Notes: a model not told the origin generated them from the sequence alone. Counted from the stretch's first letter, positions 1 to 9,800 are shown. The stretch: DNA of 64,000 nucleotides from Psychromonas sp. SP041 (GCF_000470315.2 NZ_CBRF02000015.1:41373-105372), one strand, 5' to 3'. Translations and numbers: made by a program.

Positions 1-25
1 AGATAATAGTCGTTTGTTTTTTCAT
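1..25 (-). CDS. 5' end of an unidentified gene, cut by the window edge
   Basis: An ATG at 25-23 on the minus strand is preceded by an AAGGG ribosome-binding site about six bases upstream and opens a frame reading MKKQTTII before the window ends. It follows prsR by 42 bases in the same direction, so it is probably the next gene of the PEP-CTERM-linked operon. Eight residues do not allow a product call. In related loci a PEP-CTERM protein, a TPR lipoprotein (PrsT) or an exosortase could sit here. Confidence 0.4.
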
Positions 26-67
26 GTTTTTCCCTTTTACGAAAGGTAGCTGAAAATAGTTTTATAA

Positions 68-1414
68 TTATTGCATATCGTATTTTTTCATTAGGTCGTA
101 AAGCGTTGGCCTAGTAATACCTAAAGATTTAGCAGCTGCACTAATGTTATTATCAGAAGCGATTAAAGCTTGCTTCAATGCACTCATTTCAGCATTTCGT
201 CTAATTTCTTTTAAGTTTAATGGTGCAATATCTTCATTTACAAAACCTAAATCAAGCGCACTGATGTATTTTAAATCGCACATAATAGCTGCTCGTTTAA
301 TTTTGTTTTCCATTTCACGCACATTACCTGGCCAAGTATGTGTTTCAATACCATTAATTGCGTCTTCAGAAAAACCAATAATTTGTAATTTTTGTTTTTT
401 GACATACTTATTGAGCAAATATTTAGCTAATAGTATTTTATCTGAACCACGTTCTCGTAAAGGCGGAATATCTATTTGTATTTCAGCAATACGATAAAAA
501 AGATCTTCTCTAAATTCGCCTGTTTTAACTAACTTGTCTAAATCTTTATGCGTTGCACATATAATGCGCGTATCGATATTAATTTGATTTCGACCACCTA
601 CTCGTTCAATGACTCGCTCTTGCAAGAAACGCAATAATTTGGCTTGTAAATGTAATGGCATATCACCAATTTCATCAAGAAATAAGGTCCCTTTATGCGC
701 CATTTCAATTTTACCAACTGTACTTTTTACTGCACCAGTAAAGGCCCCTTTTTCATATCCAAATAATTCGCTTTCAATTAAGTTTTCAGGAATAGCCGCA
801 CAATTAATGGCGATCATGTTGTTATCTTTACGTAAGCTAAGTTGGTGTAAAGAGTTCGCAATCACTTCTTTACCTGTACCACTTTCACCAATTAATAAAC
901 AAGATGCATCTGTTGGTGCAATTTTTTCGACCATTTTACAAATTTTAAGCATCTTCGTATCACTGGCAATCAAACCATTCAGCATAGATTCTTTTTGGGT
1001 ATTAAGTTGGCGATTTTTTTCTTCTAAATGATAAATATGAAAAGCACGTTGAACAATTAAATCTAATGTATCAGCATCTACTGGTTTCGCGTAAAAGTCA
1101 TAAGAACCTAACTTAACGGCTTTCATTGCATGCTCATTACCTTCGTTACCTGTCATGACAATAATTTTCATGTGTGGGCGTAAATGTAATGCTTGTTGTA
1201 ACAATTCAAAACCTTCTGTAACACCATCTTCATCTGGTGGTAGGCCTAAGTCTTGAATCATTACTTTAGGTTCATGTAAGCGTATAGCAGAAATAGCTTC
1301 TTTTTGATTTGCAGCAATGACCACACTGTAGTCGGCAAAATGCCACTTTAATTGGGTTTGTAAACCCAAGTCATCTTCAACAATCAGTAATGTATCTGCT
1401 TTGTTATTTTTCAA
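68..1414 (-). CDS. prsR: PEP-CTERM-box response regulator PrsR, sigma-54-dependent activator
   Basis: This 448-residue protein has an N-terminal receiver domain (acidic pocket D14/D15, phospho-acceptor D55 in IQDLGLPPD, K110). A sigma-54 AAA+ domain follows, with Walker A GESGTGKE at 176-183, GAFTGA at 223-228 and Walker B LFLDEIGD near 244-251. A Fis-type helix-turn-helix (NNISAAAKSLGITRPTLYDL) ends the protein. The IQDLGLPPD receiver motif followed by this layout is typical of PrsR regulators in exosortase/PEP-CTERM organisms. Its likely partner is the histidine kinase PrsK at 5770-7812. An AAGGA site sits just before the ATG. PrsR is expected to activate sigma-54 promoters of PEP-CTERM or EPS genes, but no clear -24/-12 promoter was seen upstream of the EPS operon here. 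Confidence 0.9.
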   Translation of the reverse strand: MKNNKADTLLIVEDDLGLQTQLKWHFADYSVVIAANQKEAISAIRLHEPKVMIQDLGLPPDEDGVTEGFELLQQALHLRPHMKIIVMTGNEGNEHAMKAVKLGSYDFYAKPVDADTLDLIVQRAFHIYHLEEKNRQLNTQKESMLNGLIASDTKMLKICKMVEKIAPTDASCLLIGESGTGKEVIANSLHQLSLRKDNNMIAINCAAIPENLIESELFGYEKGAFTGAVKSTVGKIEMAHKGTLFLDEIGDMPLHLQAKLLRFLQERVIERVGGRNQINIDTRIICATHKDLDKLVKTGEFREDLFYRIAEIQIDIPPLRERGSDKILLAKYLLNKYVKKQKLQIIGFSEDAINGIETHTWPGNVREMENKIKRAAIMCDLKYISALDLGFVNEDIAPLNLKEIRRNAEMSALKQALIASDNNISAAAKSLGITRPTLYDLMKKYDMQ

Positions 1415-1437
1415 TCTTTAATCCTTAATGCCAGTAT

Positions 1438-2721
1438 TTAGTACTTAAATTCAATTCTAGCTGTATAGCTTAATTCATCATAACTTGAATCGTCATCATC
1501 ATCGGTTGATTGATCTTCATAGTCTGCTTGTAGTGATAAACTTAATTGAGGACGAATTAAATACCGCCCTCCAATCGTTGCATTTATAACCTGTTTATCG
1601 AAATCGGAAGTAATAGTCGATTCACTGTAATCTAAAGATATAAATGAACTGATTTTTTTAGTATTTTGAAAATTTAAAGAAACAGAGCCTCCCCAGCGCG
1701 GATCAGTCTCATCTGTCGTGACAGATGTTTCTTGTTGATAATATAACGTATTACTATTACTTAAACGGTTAGTAATAGTGAATCTATGTTGCAAGTCCAC
1801 TCTATCTATCCATAATATTTCATTATCATCAAATGTTTCATCTTCGTTATCAAGGTTATCAGTCCCTAAGCCTAAAGAAGAATCACTCAACTCTCGTTGT
1901 GCATTCACAGACAAATTATGACGATTAAACTGATAAGCGTAAGATAGCTTAAATATCCCGCCTTCTTCATGGCCATCATCTAATATTACACGGCTATAAC
2001 CTAATAATATTAAATAAGTTCCAGCAAGTAGATCTCCATTAACAGAGGCATCGACGGTTACTTCTTGATAGTCAAATCCTGTATTTTTATAATCAATATC
2101 ACTTAAATTAGTTGATAATTCAAAGCGTGCTTTAGGCGTTAATTTATTATACCAAGTAACACCAACACCGTTTCTATCAGTCTCTTCATCTTCGTCATCA
2201 CTATAACGTGTAGCGGTATAATCGTAACTTAACGAAAAACCAGCTCGACGAGAATAAGGGATATTCCAAACAGGATTAATAGTAAACACATCTCTGCTTC
2301 CACTATTATCTGGATTATCCACGCCAGATTGGTCGAGTAAATATTGGCGCCTAAAATGGTTTAAATTGAGTAAAACATTAGGGCTGAATATTTCTTGTGT
2401 AATACTTAAGCTCCCCGAAATATCACTATCATCATCGAGTTCATCTCCATTAGACGTTGAGTAATACACTGAATAATCTAACGCAGTAAAATTAGTGGCG
2501 GTTTGATTAAAATAACCAACGCCAATATCAGCACGTTGCTCAAACCCAGATTGCTCATTATCAGAGGATTGATTGATATTATTACTTTGAGTATGTTCAA
2601 GACCTAATGAGATATAACTTTCACTCACAGAGCCTGGTAAATCATTAGCAATAGCAATGCTTGGTAATAAAATTACCAAGCCCGTTTCTATAAATTTAAA
2701 ACACTGTTTTTTTAATTTCAT
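1438..2721 (-). CDS. PEP-CTERM-associated outer-membrane beta-barrel protein (TIGR03016-like)
   Basis: About 427 residues, starting with a signal peptide that ends near SIAIA-ND. The rest is rich in alternating beta strands (for example LNLNHFRRQYLL and YSRVILDDG), acidic loops (DDDDDSS near the C-terminus) and a final TARIEFKY ending in an aromatic residue, as expected for an outer-membrane barrel. In exosortase/EPS loci a protein of this type (TIGR03016) sits beside the chain-length and kinase genes and is thought to act in polysaccharide passage across the outer membrane. I chose the ATG at 2721 over the GTG at 2727 because it gives the cleaner signal peptide; no strong ribosome-binding site supports either. 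Family assignment rests on style and context. Confidence 0.72.
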   Translation of the reverse strand: MKLKKQCFKFIETGLVILLPSIAIANDLPGSVSESYISLGLEHTQSNNINQSSDNEQSGFEQRADIGVGYFNQTATNFTALDYSVYYSTSNGDELDDDSDISGSLSITQEIFSPNVLLNLNHFRRQYLLDQSGVDNPDNSGSRDVFTINPVWNIPYSRRAGFSLSYDYTATRYSDDEDEETDRNGVGVTWYNKLTPKARFELSTNLSDIDYKNTGFDYQEVTVDASVNGDLLAGTYLILLGYSRVILDDGHEEGGIFKLSYAYQFNRHNLSVNAQRELSDSSLGLGTDNLDNEDETFDDNEILWIDRVDLQHRFTITNRLSNSNTLYYQQETSVTTDETDPRWGGSVSLNFQNTKKISSFISLDYSESTITSDFDKQVINATIGGRYLIRPQLSLSLQADYEDQSTDDDDDSSYDELSYTARIEFKY

Positions 2722-2735
2722 ATTCACACTATTAA

Positions 2736-3494
2736 CTATTGATTATTAAGAATTAACCCTGCTAGTTTATCTTTGCCTATCGCATCAATTCCGGCTTCTA
2801 CTTGTGAAGAATTCGATTGTCCATAGCCAACCACTAATATCGCAGTATCACAAATTGAAGCTAATATTTGCGTCTCTGCATATAAACCAATTGGCGGTGT
2901 ATCAATGATGATAAAACGGTCAGGATAACGATTTTTAATTGAGTTAATAAAATTCTGCATCTTATTTGAAGAAAAAAGCTCTGCTGCATGAATGGTATTA
3001 TTACCAACAGGAATGACTCTTACACGAGGAATACCAGAAGGATAGATAATATCTGTAATAGAATCAGTGTCTTTCGCTAAGAAGTTCGTTAAACCAATCG
3101 TCGGTTCTTCTTTTAAATAAGAAGCAATACGTGGTTTATAAATATTACAGTCAATAACTAGCGCCGTTTTACCTTGGTCTAAAGCAATGCTAGTTGCTAA
3201 GTTCATACTGACATGACTAGTACCTGATTGCTGTGAAATCCCAGTGACCATACAAATAAAGTTATTATGGTTCATTTTGTTGAGCAAATTAGTACGCAGT
3301 TCACGATAAGCATTAAGAGTTTTGTAATCATCTAAACCAGGGTAAATAATTTTACGTTCATCTAGTTCTTTAGCCGATAATAAAGGCGCTTCTGTCATCT
3401 CCTTTATTTGATTGGTGTTAACAGTATCCAACATAGATGAATCATTACTTTTTAATTCGTTATTATTTTTTAAAGCGTTATCAGATAAAGGCAT
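2736..3494 (-). CDS. Tyrosine-kinase-like (CpsD/CapB-type) ATPase with degenerate P-loop
   Basis: A 252-residue MinD/BY-kinase-fold protein. Walker A' (ALVIDCN, 111-117) and Walker B (FIIIDTPP, 194-201) are clear. The expected P-loop GxGK(S/T) is instead TGISQQSGTSHV (84-95), lacking the catalytic lysine, and no tyrosine cluster follows the C-terminal GLILNNQ. The first 60 residues are probably a disordered linker. It lies between the Wzz-like and barrel genes, with a GGAGG site eight bases before its ATG. In EPS systems such proteins pair with the Wzz-like membrane protein to control chain length. The residue changes suggest a structural or regulatory role rather than classical autophosphorylation. 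Confidence 0.78.
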   Translation of the reverse strand: MPLSDNALKNNNELKSNDSSMLDTVNTNQIKEMTEAPLLSAKELDERKIIYPGLDDYKTLNAYRELRTNLLNKMNHNNFICMVTGISQQSGTSHVSMNLATSIALDQGKTALVIDCNIYKPRIASYLKEEPTIGLTNFLAKDTDSITDIIYPSGIPRVRVIPVGNNTIHAAELFSSNKMQNFINSIKNRYPDRFIIIDTPPIGLYAETQILASICDTAILVVGYGQSNSSQVEAGIDAIGKDKLAGLILNNQ

Positions 3495-3495
3495 A

Positions 3496-5040
3496 TTAAA
3501 ATCCTCCTAAAGCAATAATGTTTTCTAAAGAGGCACCATATTTATAAGCGAGTGCAATAGCAACATAGCCAAACATACACACTATGCAATAAAGTAATAA
3601 GAAAGTGTTATGAACACGATGCGTTCTATTTTCAGCACTAGATGTGGCATGAGGGATACCTGCTAACAAGGTAACACCTTCAATTTCTTTAATTTCTGAT
3701 GAGAATCTGATTTTTGAATCAACTAAGATTTTAGCAACAAAAATAGCTATCACAATCAATAATGCAACAAGAGGTCCTGCAGCAAAGAAGTGAATAAAGC
3801 GTGCACCAAGTGGTTTGTTTGGATACGTCGCAGCTTCTTGTAATTTATAATTCACCCCTTGCCCTTGAATATCCAAAACCATTGAAATTCGGGCTTTCTC
3901 TTTTTTAGTTAGCATTTCTTCATATTGAGTTTGGAATACACTGTAATCTCGTGTTAATTCAGAAAGTTCAGCTTTGTTGTTGGCAATACGCTTACGTCGC
4001 TCATAAGACTCATCTAATAATCGATTAAATGCTTTAAGACGATTTAATAATGTACGGTGTTCGATTTCAGCAGCCGAGGACAAACTTCTTAACTCTTCAT
4101 ATAAAGGATTAAAGTCAGCATTAACGGCTTTTTGTGTGCTCTTTTTAGTGCCAACTTCTGAAATAACTTTTTCTAGATCATTAATTTGATAGTTAATGTC
4201 TACGATCGCTGGATAACTATCTTCATAGTTTATTTGTAAAGCGGCTTTTTGCTTTTTAAGTTCTCTTAATTGAGTATTATAAACAGCACTTTCATAATCA
4301 TTACTCGCATATTTATTTTCTCTAGATAACTGTTTTTTCAAACTCGCGTTACGTGTATTACTTTCTTGTATTTGAATATTTAACTCTTCAATTGAAGATC
4401 GAAGAGTCGCAATTCGATTGTTAACTTCATCTTCAGTTCCATCAAAATTAGTTGATTGAAAGCTTTTTAATTTATCTTCCGCTTTTAGTAATAAAGCCTT
4501 ATAAGAAGCCGCTTGTTGATCGATAAAGTTAAACGCACTACGACTTTCTTCTCGTTTAGTATCTGCACTGTCTTCTATAAAGACCGCAACCACTTTATTT
4601 AGAATTTCAAAGGTTCTTTCAGCGCTATCATCTTTATAAGAAACTTGAATATAGTTACCAGATCTTCCGTCAACACTTATATTGCTACGAACTTGGCTCA
4701 TTTTAATATCTTTTGATAAAGGGGTAGGGAAAGCACCTTCACCATAAACACTATCAACGACCTCAGATAAAATACGCGGTGAATAAATAATATCACGTAC
4801 CTGGTTACTTCTATTTTGCTTTAGCTCCGTCACAGCCGCTTTAGCACCTAATAAAGGCTTAATAATATTCTGATTATCAGCAAATATCGTAATTGAACTA
4901 GAATAGCTAGGTGGACGTAAAATACCGACGAACATAATAACGAAGCTTATAATTGTTATTACAAAAGCGACTTTAAACTTTCGTTGGCACATTTCACGCC
5001 ATACTACAGCGACGTACTTAAAAATTTCTGTAATATCCAT
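3496..5040 (-). CDS. Wzz/XrtA-system polysaccharide chain-length determinant
   Basis: A 514-residue inner-membrane protein with a transmembrane segment near residues 22-42 (VAFVITIISFVIMFVGIL), a Wzz-type N-terminal domain, and a long coiled-coil periplasmic region (about 170-380). A second membrane segment lies near 425-450 (FAAGPLVALLIVIAIFVAKIL). It ends with an extra hydrophobic segment (LLLYCIVCMFGYVAIALAY), beyond the usual two. No kinase domain is fused; the ATPase-like partner is the next gene. It overlaps none of its neighbours and sits two bases after the export lipoprotein gene, consistent with co-translation. The family sets the length of exported polysaccharide, and the XrtA/PEP-CTERM subtype is supported by the neighbours. 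Confidence 0.85.
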   Translation of the reverse strand: MDITEIFKYVAVVWREMCQRKFKVAFVITIISFVIMFVGILRPPSYSSSITIFADNQNIIKPLLGAKAAVTELKQNRSNQVRDIIYSPRILSEVVDSVYGEGAFPTPLSKDIKMSQVRSNISVDGRSGNYIQVSYKDDSAERTFEILNKVVAVFIEDSADTKREESRSAFNFIDQQAASYKALLLKAEDKLKSFQSTNFDGTEDEVNNRIATLRSSIEELNIQIQESNTRNASLKKQLSRENKYASNDYESAVYNTQLRELKKQKAALQINYEDSYPAIVDINYQINDLEKVISEVGTKKSTQKAVNADFNPLYEELRSLSSAAEIEHRTLLNRLKAFNRLLDESYERRKRIANNKAELSELTRDYSVFQTQYEEMLTKKEKARISMVLDIQGQGVNYKLQEAATYPNKPLGARFIHFFAAGPLVALLIVIAIFVAKILVDSKIRFSSEIKEIEGVTLLAGIPHATSSAENRTHRVHNTFLLLYCIVCMFGYVAIALAYKYGASLENIIALGGF

Positions 5041-5042
5041 TG

Positions 5043-5651
5043 TTAAAATACACTCTCAGGAATAATCAAAATATCAGATGGGCGAAGGGTATAGTTAGTA
5101 TCTAAAATGCCTTTGTTTAGAATATCATCAACATTTACATGGTAAGGTTTAATGCCATCAGGTGTTTTTCTGTATAAAATAGACTCATCGGCATTAGCAA
5201 ATTCAGTTAAACCACCTGCTTCTAACACTAAATCAAGCACATTTAAATCAGTGTAATAAGGAATAGATAGTTGACCATTCACTGCACCAGTAATACGTAC
5301 TCTGCTTGAATAAGAAGCACTATTCGCTCCAAGTACAATGACAGTAACGTTAGGTCCACGAATGTATTTACTTAATTTGTCAGCTAATTCAGATGCTAGC
5401 GCTTCCGGCGATAAACCTTGGGCTTGAGCATCACCAACAAGCGGCATCGATATTTTACCATCAGGACGAACAGGCACACTGATTGAAAGCTCTTGATTCT
5501 TCCACACACTGATCATCAATTGATCATTGTTACCTATTTTATATTCAGAAAATTTTACTTTTTCAGAATAAGGTTCTTCATTTAAAACAACCGTCTTTGC
5601 ACAGCCACTAATCATCACTGCACAGAGAAGTCCCAAAAGGTAATTATTCAT
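5043..5651 (-). CDS. Polysaccharide export lipoprotein (Wza/PEP-CTERM EPS type)
   Basis: A 202-residue secreted protein with a lipobox (VMISGC, lipidated C17). A Poly_export domain (about 35-120, YKIGNNDQLMISVWKN) and one SLBB-type domain (about 120-190, VRITGAVNGQLSIPYYTDLNV) follow. It is short relative to full Wza (about 380 residues), as usual for export proteins of exosortase-linked EPS loci. It is the first gene of the five-gene EPS/prsR run and begins after a GAGAG-rich ribosome-binding site. It should form the periplasmic/outer-membrane export ring working with the Wzz-like protein encoded immediately downstream. Confidence 0.87.
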   Translation of the reverse strand: MNNYLLGLLCAVMISGCAKTVVLNEEPYSEKVKFSEYKIGNNDQLMISVWKNQELSISVPVRPDGKISMPLVGDAQAQGLSPEALASELADKLSKYIRGPNVTVIVLGANSASYSSRVRITGAVNGQLSIPYYTDLNVLDLVLEAGGLTEFANADESILYRKTPDGIKPYHVNVDDILNKGILDTNYTLRPSDILIIPESVF

Positions 5652-5769
5652 ATTTTTCTCTCTTTTAAAATTTAACTAAAATACTGTTTTAGAGTAAATC
5701 ACTTAACAATTTGTGATCACCCAAACCAACTAAAACAAACATTATCCATGTTGTAGTACGCTCTAAACC

Positions 5770-7812
5770 TTAACTTGCCATCGGTAAATAAATCGAAAAT
5801 TTACTCCCTTCTTTAGGCTTGCTCTCAACGATCAACTCTCCATTTAATGAATGGATAATTTCACGAATTTGATATGCCCCGATTCCCATCCCCTCATTTT
5901 CCTTTGTACTATTAAAAGGTTGAAATAATTCATTTTTAATAAAATCTTGGTCCATACCTGTACCCGAATCCATAATTTCAAGCCAGATCTCATTATTTTT
6001 ACAGCTTAGATATAAATGAACATAGCCATCTTCATCAGTTGCATCTTGAGCATTTTTAATGAGATGGTTAATAGCCATTAATAATTTATCACTATCGCCA
6101 TTAATAAAAACACTAGAGCATGAATGAGAAAACACCGGTGTAGGATAACCATTCATATTCATATCAACAGCTTGTGTTAATAAATCGCATACATCGATTG
6201 TTTTAGATTCAGTTTTACCTTTCATTTTTTTTAAAAGCTGATCCATTTTATTAACTGAATTAGCAATTGTGGCAATAACATCATCAACAAATTCAGGATG
6301 ATGTTTATATTTCTCAGCGTTTTTAACAACTAAGCCCTGTTGGGCAATCAAATTTTTAATATCATGAATTGCAAACGCAGAAATTTTATTAAACATATCA
6401 AACTGTTGGTTTTGAATAAGTTTTTCAGATGCTTGTTCTTTACTAATGTAACTCGCTATTTGTCGCCCTGTGAGTTTCAGTAAATCAAGATCTTCCCAAG
6501 TTAATTTTTCTTTTTCATTTAAATTACTTTTACACAGCACAGCAAAACCAATCAAACCCGATGAAGTATTAAGCGGCAAGACTATCCATGCGTTATCAAC
6601 ATAAGAAACCCATTCAGGTAGATCAAAATTATATTGAGGATCGTATTTACTAGCAGACTCATTGACCTGAAAAACCCACTCTTCTTGTTCTAACCTATGT
6701 ATAAAATTCGTCTGACTTGATTCAATAGGTAAACGACCAACAAATGCTAATTTATCCATGGCGACCGATGTATAAAACTGTTGACCTTTAACCCATATAC
6801 CACCGCCGCTACAATTAAAAATCGTACTTAATGCGTTTAAGGAAATATCGTAACAGTTTTGATTTTTATGTTGCTCTGATAATAAGAGATCTAGTTTTAT
6901 CCATTGTTTTTTATAGTCATATTTATGTGCAAAAAAATGCTTACTGGTCCAAACAACAAAACTATCTCGAATTCTTTCAGATAGTGATAGTGCAATAATT
7001 AAAAACACGGCAAATACATATAGCATCACCTTAGAAGCACTTAACCAACTGATATTAAAATAATCGAGCGCTGAAGCGACTAAAGCAATAACAATTAAAA
7101 AACCACCCACTAACGTTAAACTCGTATTAAAAATAATAACACTGTTAGAAAGCTTAAAACTGCTACGCTCCTTCAATTGATCTGCATAAAAAATAATACT
7201 GATTGCAAGAATCAATGAGGTAACAGAACTAATCACGGTTCTGGCTTCCCACAACGATTTATTTAAATCACTATTTAACAACAACAATGAAAAGACAATA
7301 ATATCGTAAGCAAAAATAATAAAAGCAACCAGTGCCACGAGCTTTGTCATTCGACTAGAATTATCATTTCTAATTAATTGTTCACAGACAACAAAACCAA
7401 ATAACCCGAGCAAAATTTTAATATAAAACGCTAAAACCGGAGAGGGGAAAAGCGCTGCATCATGGCTAAAGCTATAAACAAATAATGATAAAGTAGCCAG
7501 CAATGCGGTATATAAACTATACGCCCAAATATTGGGTAATTTAGACCCTCTAGTAAGCATTAACAAATAGAGTAAAACAATAACCCAAGATAGGTATCGC
7601 AACGTTTCTAACAAGAAAAAAGACCAAGATAAGGAAGTAGTAGAAATAACATCAGGTACAGAGACATGCCAGAGAATCGATATGACAGCACAAGTAAACA
7701 AACTGACTTTAATGCGTGTAATAGAAATATTAAAAAGGACAATGATTGCTAACGCTATCTCAACGCAGCTATTTAACCAGTTTCCTTGATTTAAAATCAG
7801 GCTTAATTCCAT
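5770..7812 (-). CDS. prsK: PEP-CTERM system histidine kinase PrsK
   Basis: A 680-residue sensor kinase. The first 280 residues hold roughly eight to ten membrane-spanning helices. A GAF-like region follows (about 310-460), then a kinase core with H-box FAIHDIKN (phospho-acceptor H483), an N-box (INHLIKNAQDA), G1 (DSGTGMD) and G2 (GMGIGAYQIREI). A many-helix membrane domain plus GAF plus HDIKN is the PrsK architecture that accompanies PrsR. It is 118 bases upstream of the EPS operon and probably co-transcribed or co-regulated with it. The membrane-embedded domain suggests sensing in or near the inner membrane; the signal is unknown. Confidence 0.88.
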   Translation of the reverse strand: MELSLILNQGNWLNSCVEIALAIIVLFNISITRIKVSLFTCAVISILWHVSVPDVISTTSLSWSFFLLETLRYLSWVIVLLYLLMLTRGSKLPNIWAYSLYTALLATLSLFVYSFSHDAALFPSPVLAFYIKILLGLFGFVVCEQLIRNDNSSRMTKLVALVAFIIFAYDIIVFSLLLLNSDLNKSLWEARTVISSVTSLILAISIIFYADQLKERSSFKLSNSVIIFNTSLTLVGGFLIVIALVASALDYFNISWLSASKVMLYVFAVFLIIALSLSERIRDSFVVWTSKHFFAHKYDYKKQWIKLDLLLSEQHKNQNCYDISLNALSTIFNCSGGGIWVKGQQFYTSVAMDKLAFVGRLPIESSQTNFIHRLEQEEWVFQVNESASKYDPQYNFDLPEWVSYVDNAWIVLPLNTSSGLIGFAVLCKSNLNEKEKLTWEDLDLLKLTGRQIASYISKEQASEKLIQNQQFDMFNKISAFAIHDIKNLIAQQGLVVKNAEKYKHHPEFVDDVIATIANSVNKMDQLLKKMKGKTESKTIDVCDLLTQAVDMNMNGYPTPVFSHSCSSVFINGDSDKLLMAINHLIKNAQDATDEDGYVHLYLSCKNNEIWLEIMDSGTGMDQDFIKNELFQPFNSTKENEGMGIGAYQIREIIHSLNGELIVESKPKEGSKFSIYLPMAS

Positions 7813-8368
7813 TTATAACTTCCCTGATATGCATAAAATAAATACGATTAAATCAAAAATAAGTACTAAGTCATTAAATTTTATCAATTATAGCTTTTAT
7901 GACAAAAGGAAAGCAAACCTTGATGAGGTTTAACATCATTAAGATATTAAATTAAAATTAACTTCACATCAAAGTTCAATATTGAGTGTAGATAAGGCCT
8001 AGATCCCTTTTTATTATCATCAATAAAACACCATAAATGCAAAAATCGATGACATCTACGGTTATTAATATCCCCTATTAACACTATACTGAAAGGCTGA
8101 GTTTAATAGATTTTTTACATTTTTTACTTCTTTATCGTCTCATTATTTTAAGAGAATTTAGAATTGATCAACTATTGTTTCGAACTCAAACCATATGCAT
8201 CACTTATTTAAAGACCAAGAGTAATAAAAACAATAGATGATTCTTTCTGACAGTTGATTAACGACTTCGAATATCGGATAAGTTAATAAACTAGCTTTAT
8301 ATAAATGAAATTAACGACTTACAGTTTAAAAAAAGTATAAAGATCTTATGCTTATTAGCGGAAATTAA
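7813..8368. other. 556-bp intergenic region between divergent prsK and chemoreceptor genes
   Basis: Very AT-rich sequence without a convincing ORF. It must contain the promoters of prsK (minus) and the PAS-chemoreceptor gene (plus). I looked for a -24/-12 sigma-54 site and a sigma-28 flagellar site and found no convincing match. No repeat or hairpin stands out. Confidence 0.5.
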
Positions 8369-9667
8369 ATGTTTAACACACAAATAAAAAATGAACTAAA
8401 TAAATGCCAAACAATGCTTAAAGAGTCAAATTCTATTATCGACTCAATAAAGCAAAGTGTAGCAACAATAGAGTTTACTCCAAATGGAGACATTCTTGAC
8501 GTAAATGATCTATTTCTAAATATAACTGGCTACCAAAGAAATGAAGTTCTCGGTATCCATCATTCGAATATGTGTACTCCAGAATACATTAAATCAAATG
8601 AATACCAGTCTTTTTGGAAGTTGCTTAGACAAGGCGCAGCTAACAAAGGTACGTTTATGCGAAAACATAAAAGCGGTGAAACTATTTGGCTTGAAGCCAC
8701 CTATTTTCCTATTATTAAAAATGGTCACGTAACCAAAATAATGAAAATAGCGACAGATGTAACGAATAAAAAAATAGCATCTATGTCAAAAGAAGCCGTT
8801 TTTACTGCCCTTGATAAATCACAAGCAATTATTGAGTTCACTCCTCAAGGCAATATTCTTACTGCTAATGATAATTTTTTAAATGCAGTTCAATATAATT
8901 TAAAAAGCATACAAGGAAAACACCATCGCATATTTTGTGAAGAGTCCTTTTATAAAGAAAATCCAACGTTTTGGGAAGACTTACAACAAAACAATTTTAA
9001 AAGCGGTCAATTTTTAAGAAAAGATGCACATGGTAATGATTTATGGTTGGAAGCAACTTATAACCCAATTATCGATAGTAATAATAACGTCATCAAAGTC
9101 ATAAAGTTTGCCAGTAATATCACCCACAATATTGAACGAGAAACGCTGGTAAGGAATGCTTCAACGATTGCTCATGAAACGTCATTAGAAACCGTAGAAA
9201 TGATTGAGAAAGCATCAGGTATGTTAGCCTCTTCAGTTAAAACATCAGCTGACATTTCAGATAAAACAATTAAAACAACAGAGCTAATAGAAATGCTCAG
9301 TGAGCAAGCCGATAACATTCAATCAATGGTATCAACCATTAAAAGTATTGCAGACCAAACCAATTTACTTGCATTGAATGCAGCAATTGAAGCGGCAAGG
9401 GCTGGAGATCAAGGGCGAGGTTTTGCAGTTGTTGCTGATGAAGTGAGGCAACTTGCTTCTAGAACAACTGAATCAACGAAAGAAATATCAGAGGTTGTTG
9501 CCAATAATCAAGAAATAACAAAGAACGTTCAAGAAGGTATTAATGCAGTGTCTGAATTTGCAGAGAAAGGCCGTGACCAAATAAGTAAAATAGAAACGGT
9601 CATGAATGATATTCAATTAGGCGCTCAAAATGTATCTCAAACAGTCGATAGCTTAAGCAAAGCGTAA
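8369..9667 (+). CDS. Soluble PAS-PAS methyl-accepting chemotaxis protein, BdlA-like
   Basis: A 432-residue protein without a membrane segment. It has two PAS domains (about 20-140 and 145-265), each with the FxxxGxILxxNxxFL and GxFxRK...WLEATYxPI pattern followed by PAC-like sequence. A chemoreceptor signalling domain follows, with the conserved hairpin tip [20 protein letters not shown] and [10 protein letters not shown] (about 330-365). The size and PAS-PAS-MCP order match Pseudomonas BdlA (biofilm dispersion) and Aer-type cytosolic receptors. It probably senses redox or a small ligand inside the cell and signals through CheA or a c-di-GMP pathway. No che genes are adjacent. The ATG has a GGAAA ribosome-binding site. 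Confidence 0.85.
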   Translation: MFNTQIKNELNKCQTMLKESNSIIDSIKQSVATIEFTPNGDILDVNDLFLNITGYQRNEVLGIHHSNMCTPEYIKSNEYQSFWKLLRQGAANKGTFMRKHKSGETIWLEATYFPIIKNGHVTKIMKIATDVTNKKIASMSKEAVFTALDKSQAIIEFTPQGNILTANDNFLNAVQYNLKSIQGKHHRIFCEESFYKENPTFWEDLQQNNFKSGQFLRKDAHGNDLWLEATYNPIIDSNNNVIKVIKFASNITHNIERETLVRNASTIAHETSLETVEMIEKASGMLASSVKTSADISDKTIKTTELIEMLSEQADNIQSMVSTIKSIADQTNLLALNAAIEAARAGDQGRGFAVVADEVRQLASRTTESTKEISEVVANNQEITKNVQEGINAVSEFAEKGRDQISKIETVMNDIQLGAQNVSQTVDSLSKA

Positions 9668-9765
9668 AATATTCTGTTGAGTATTGACGTTTATTAAAAA
9701 ATGGAAGCTGTCATAAAACGGTGTTAATGCTTCTACATCAAATAACCTACATTACAGCTCAATAA

Positions 9766-9800
9766 AAAGGCACTGATTAGATAATCTACTCAGTGCCTTT
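9766..9800 (-). terminator. Rho-independent terminator, probably for mltD
   Basis: Perfect 11-bp stem AAAGGCACTGA/TCAGTGCCTTT with a 13-base loop. On the minus strand it is followed by TTTTTATT, so it best serves mltD transcription arriving from the right; on the plus strand the tail is poor. Confidence 0.65.

Noticed and set aside
609..1031. Plus-strand ORF of 140 residues opposite prsR
   Set aside because: Shadow of a strongly supported sigma-54 activator on the other strand; no ribosome-binding site or family features.
5652..5769. Sigma-54 promoter controlled by PrsR before the EPS operon
   Set aside because: No TGGCAC-N5-TTGC-type sequence could be found on the minus strand.
9709..9727. 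Pho box
   Set aside because: CTGTCATAAAA matches one half only, the second half is absent, and the sequence is better explained as part of the terminal inverted repeat.
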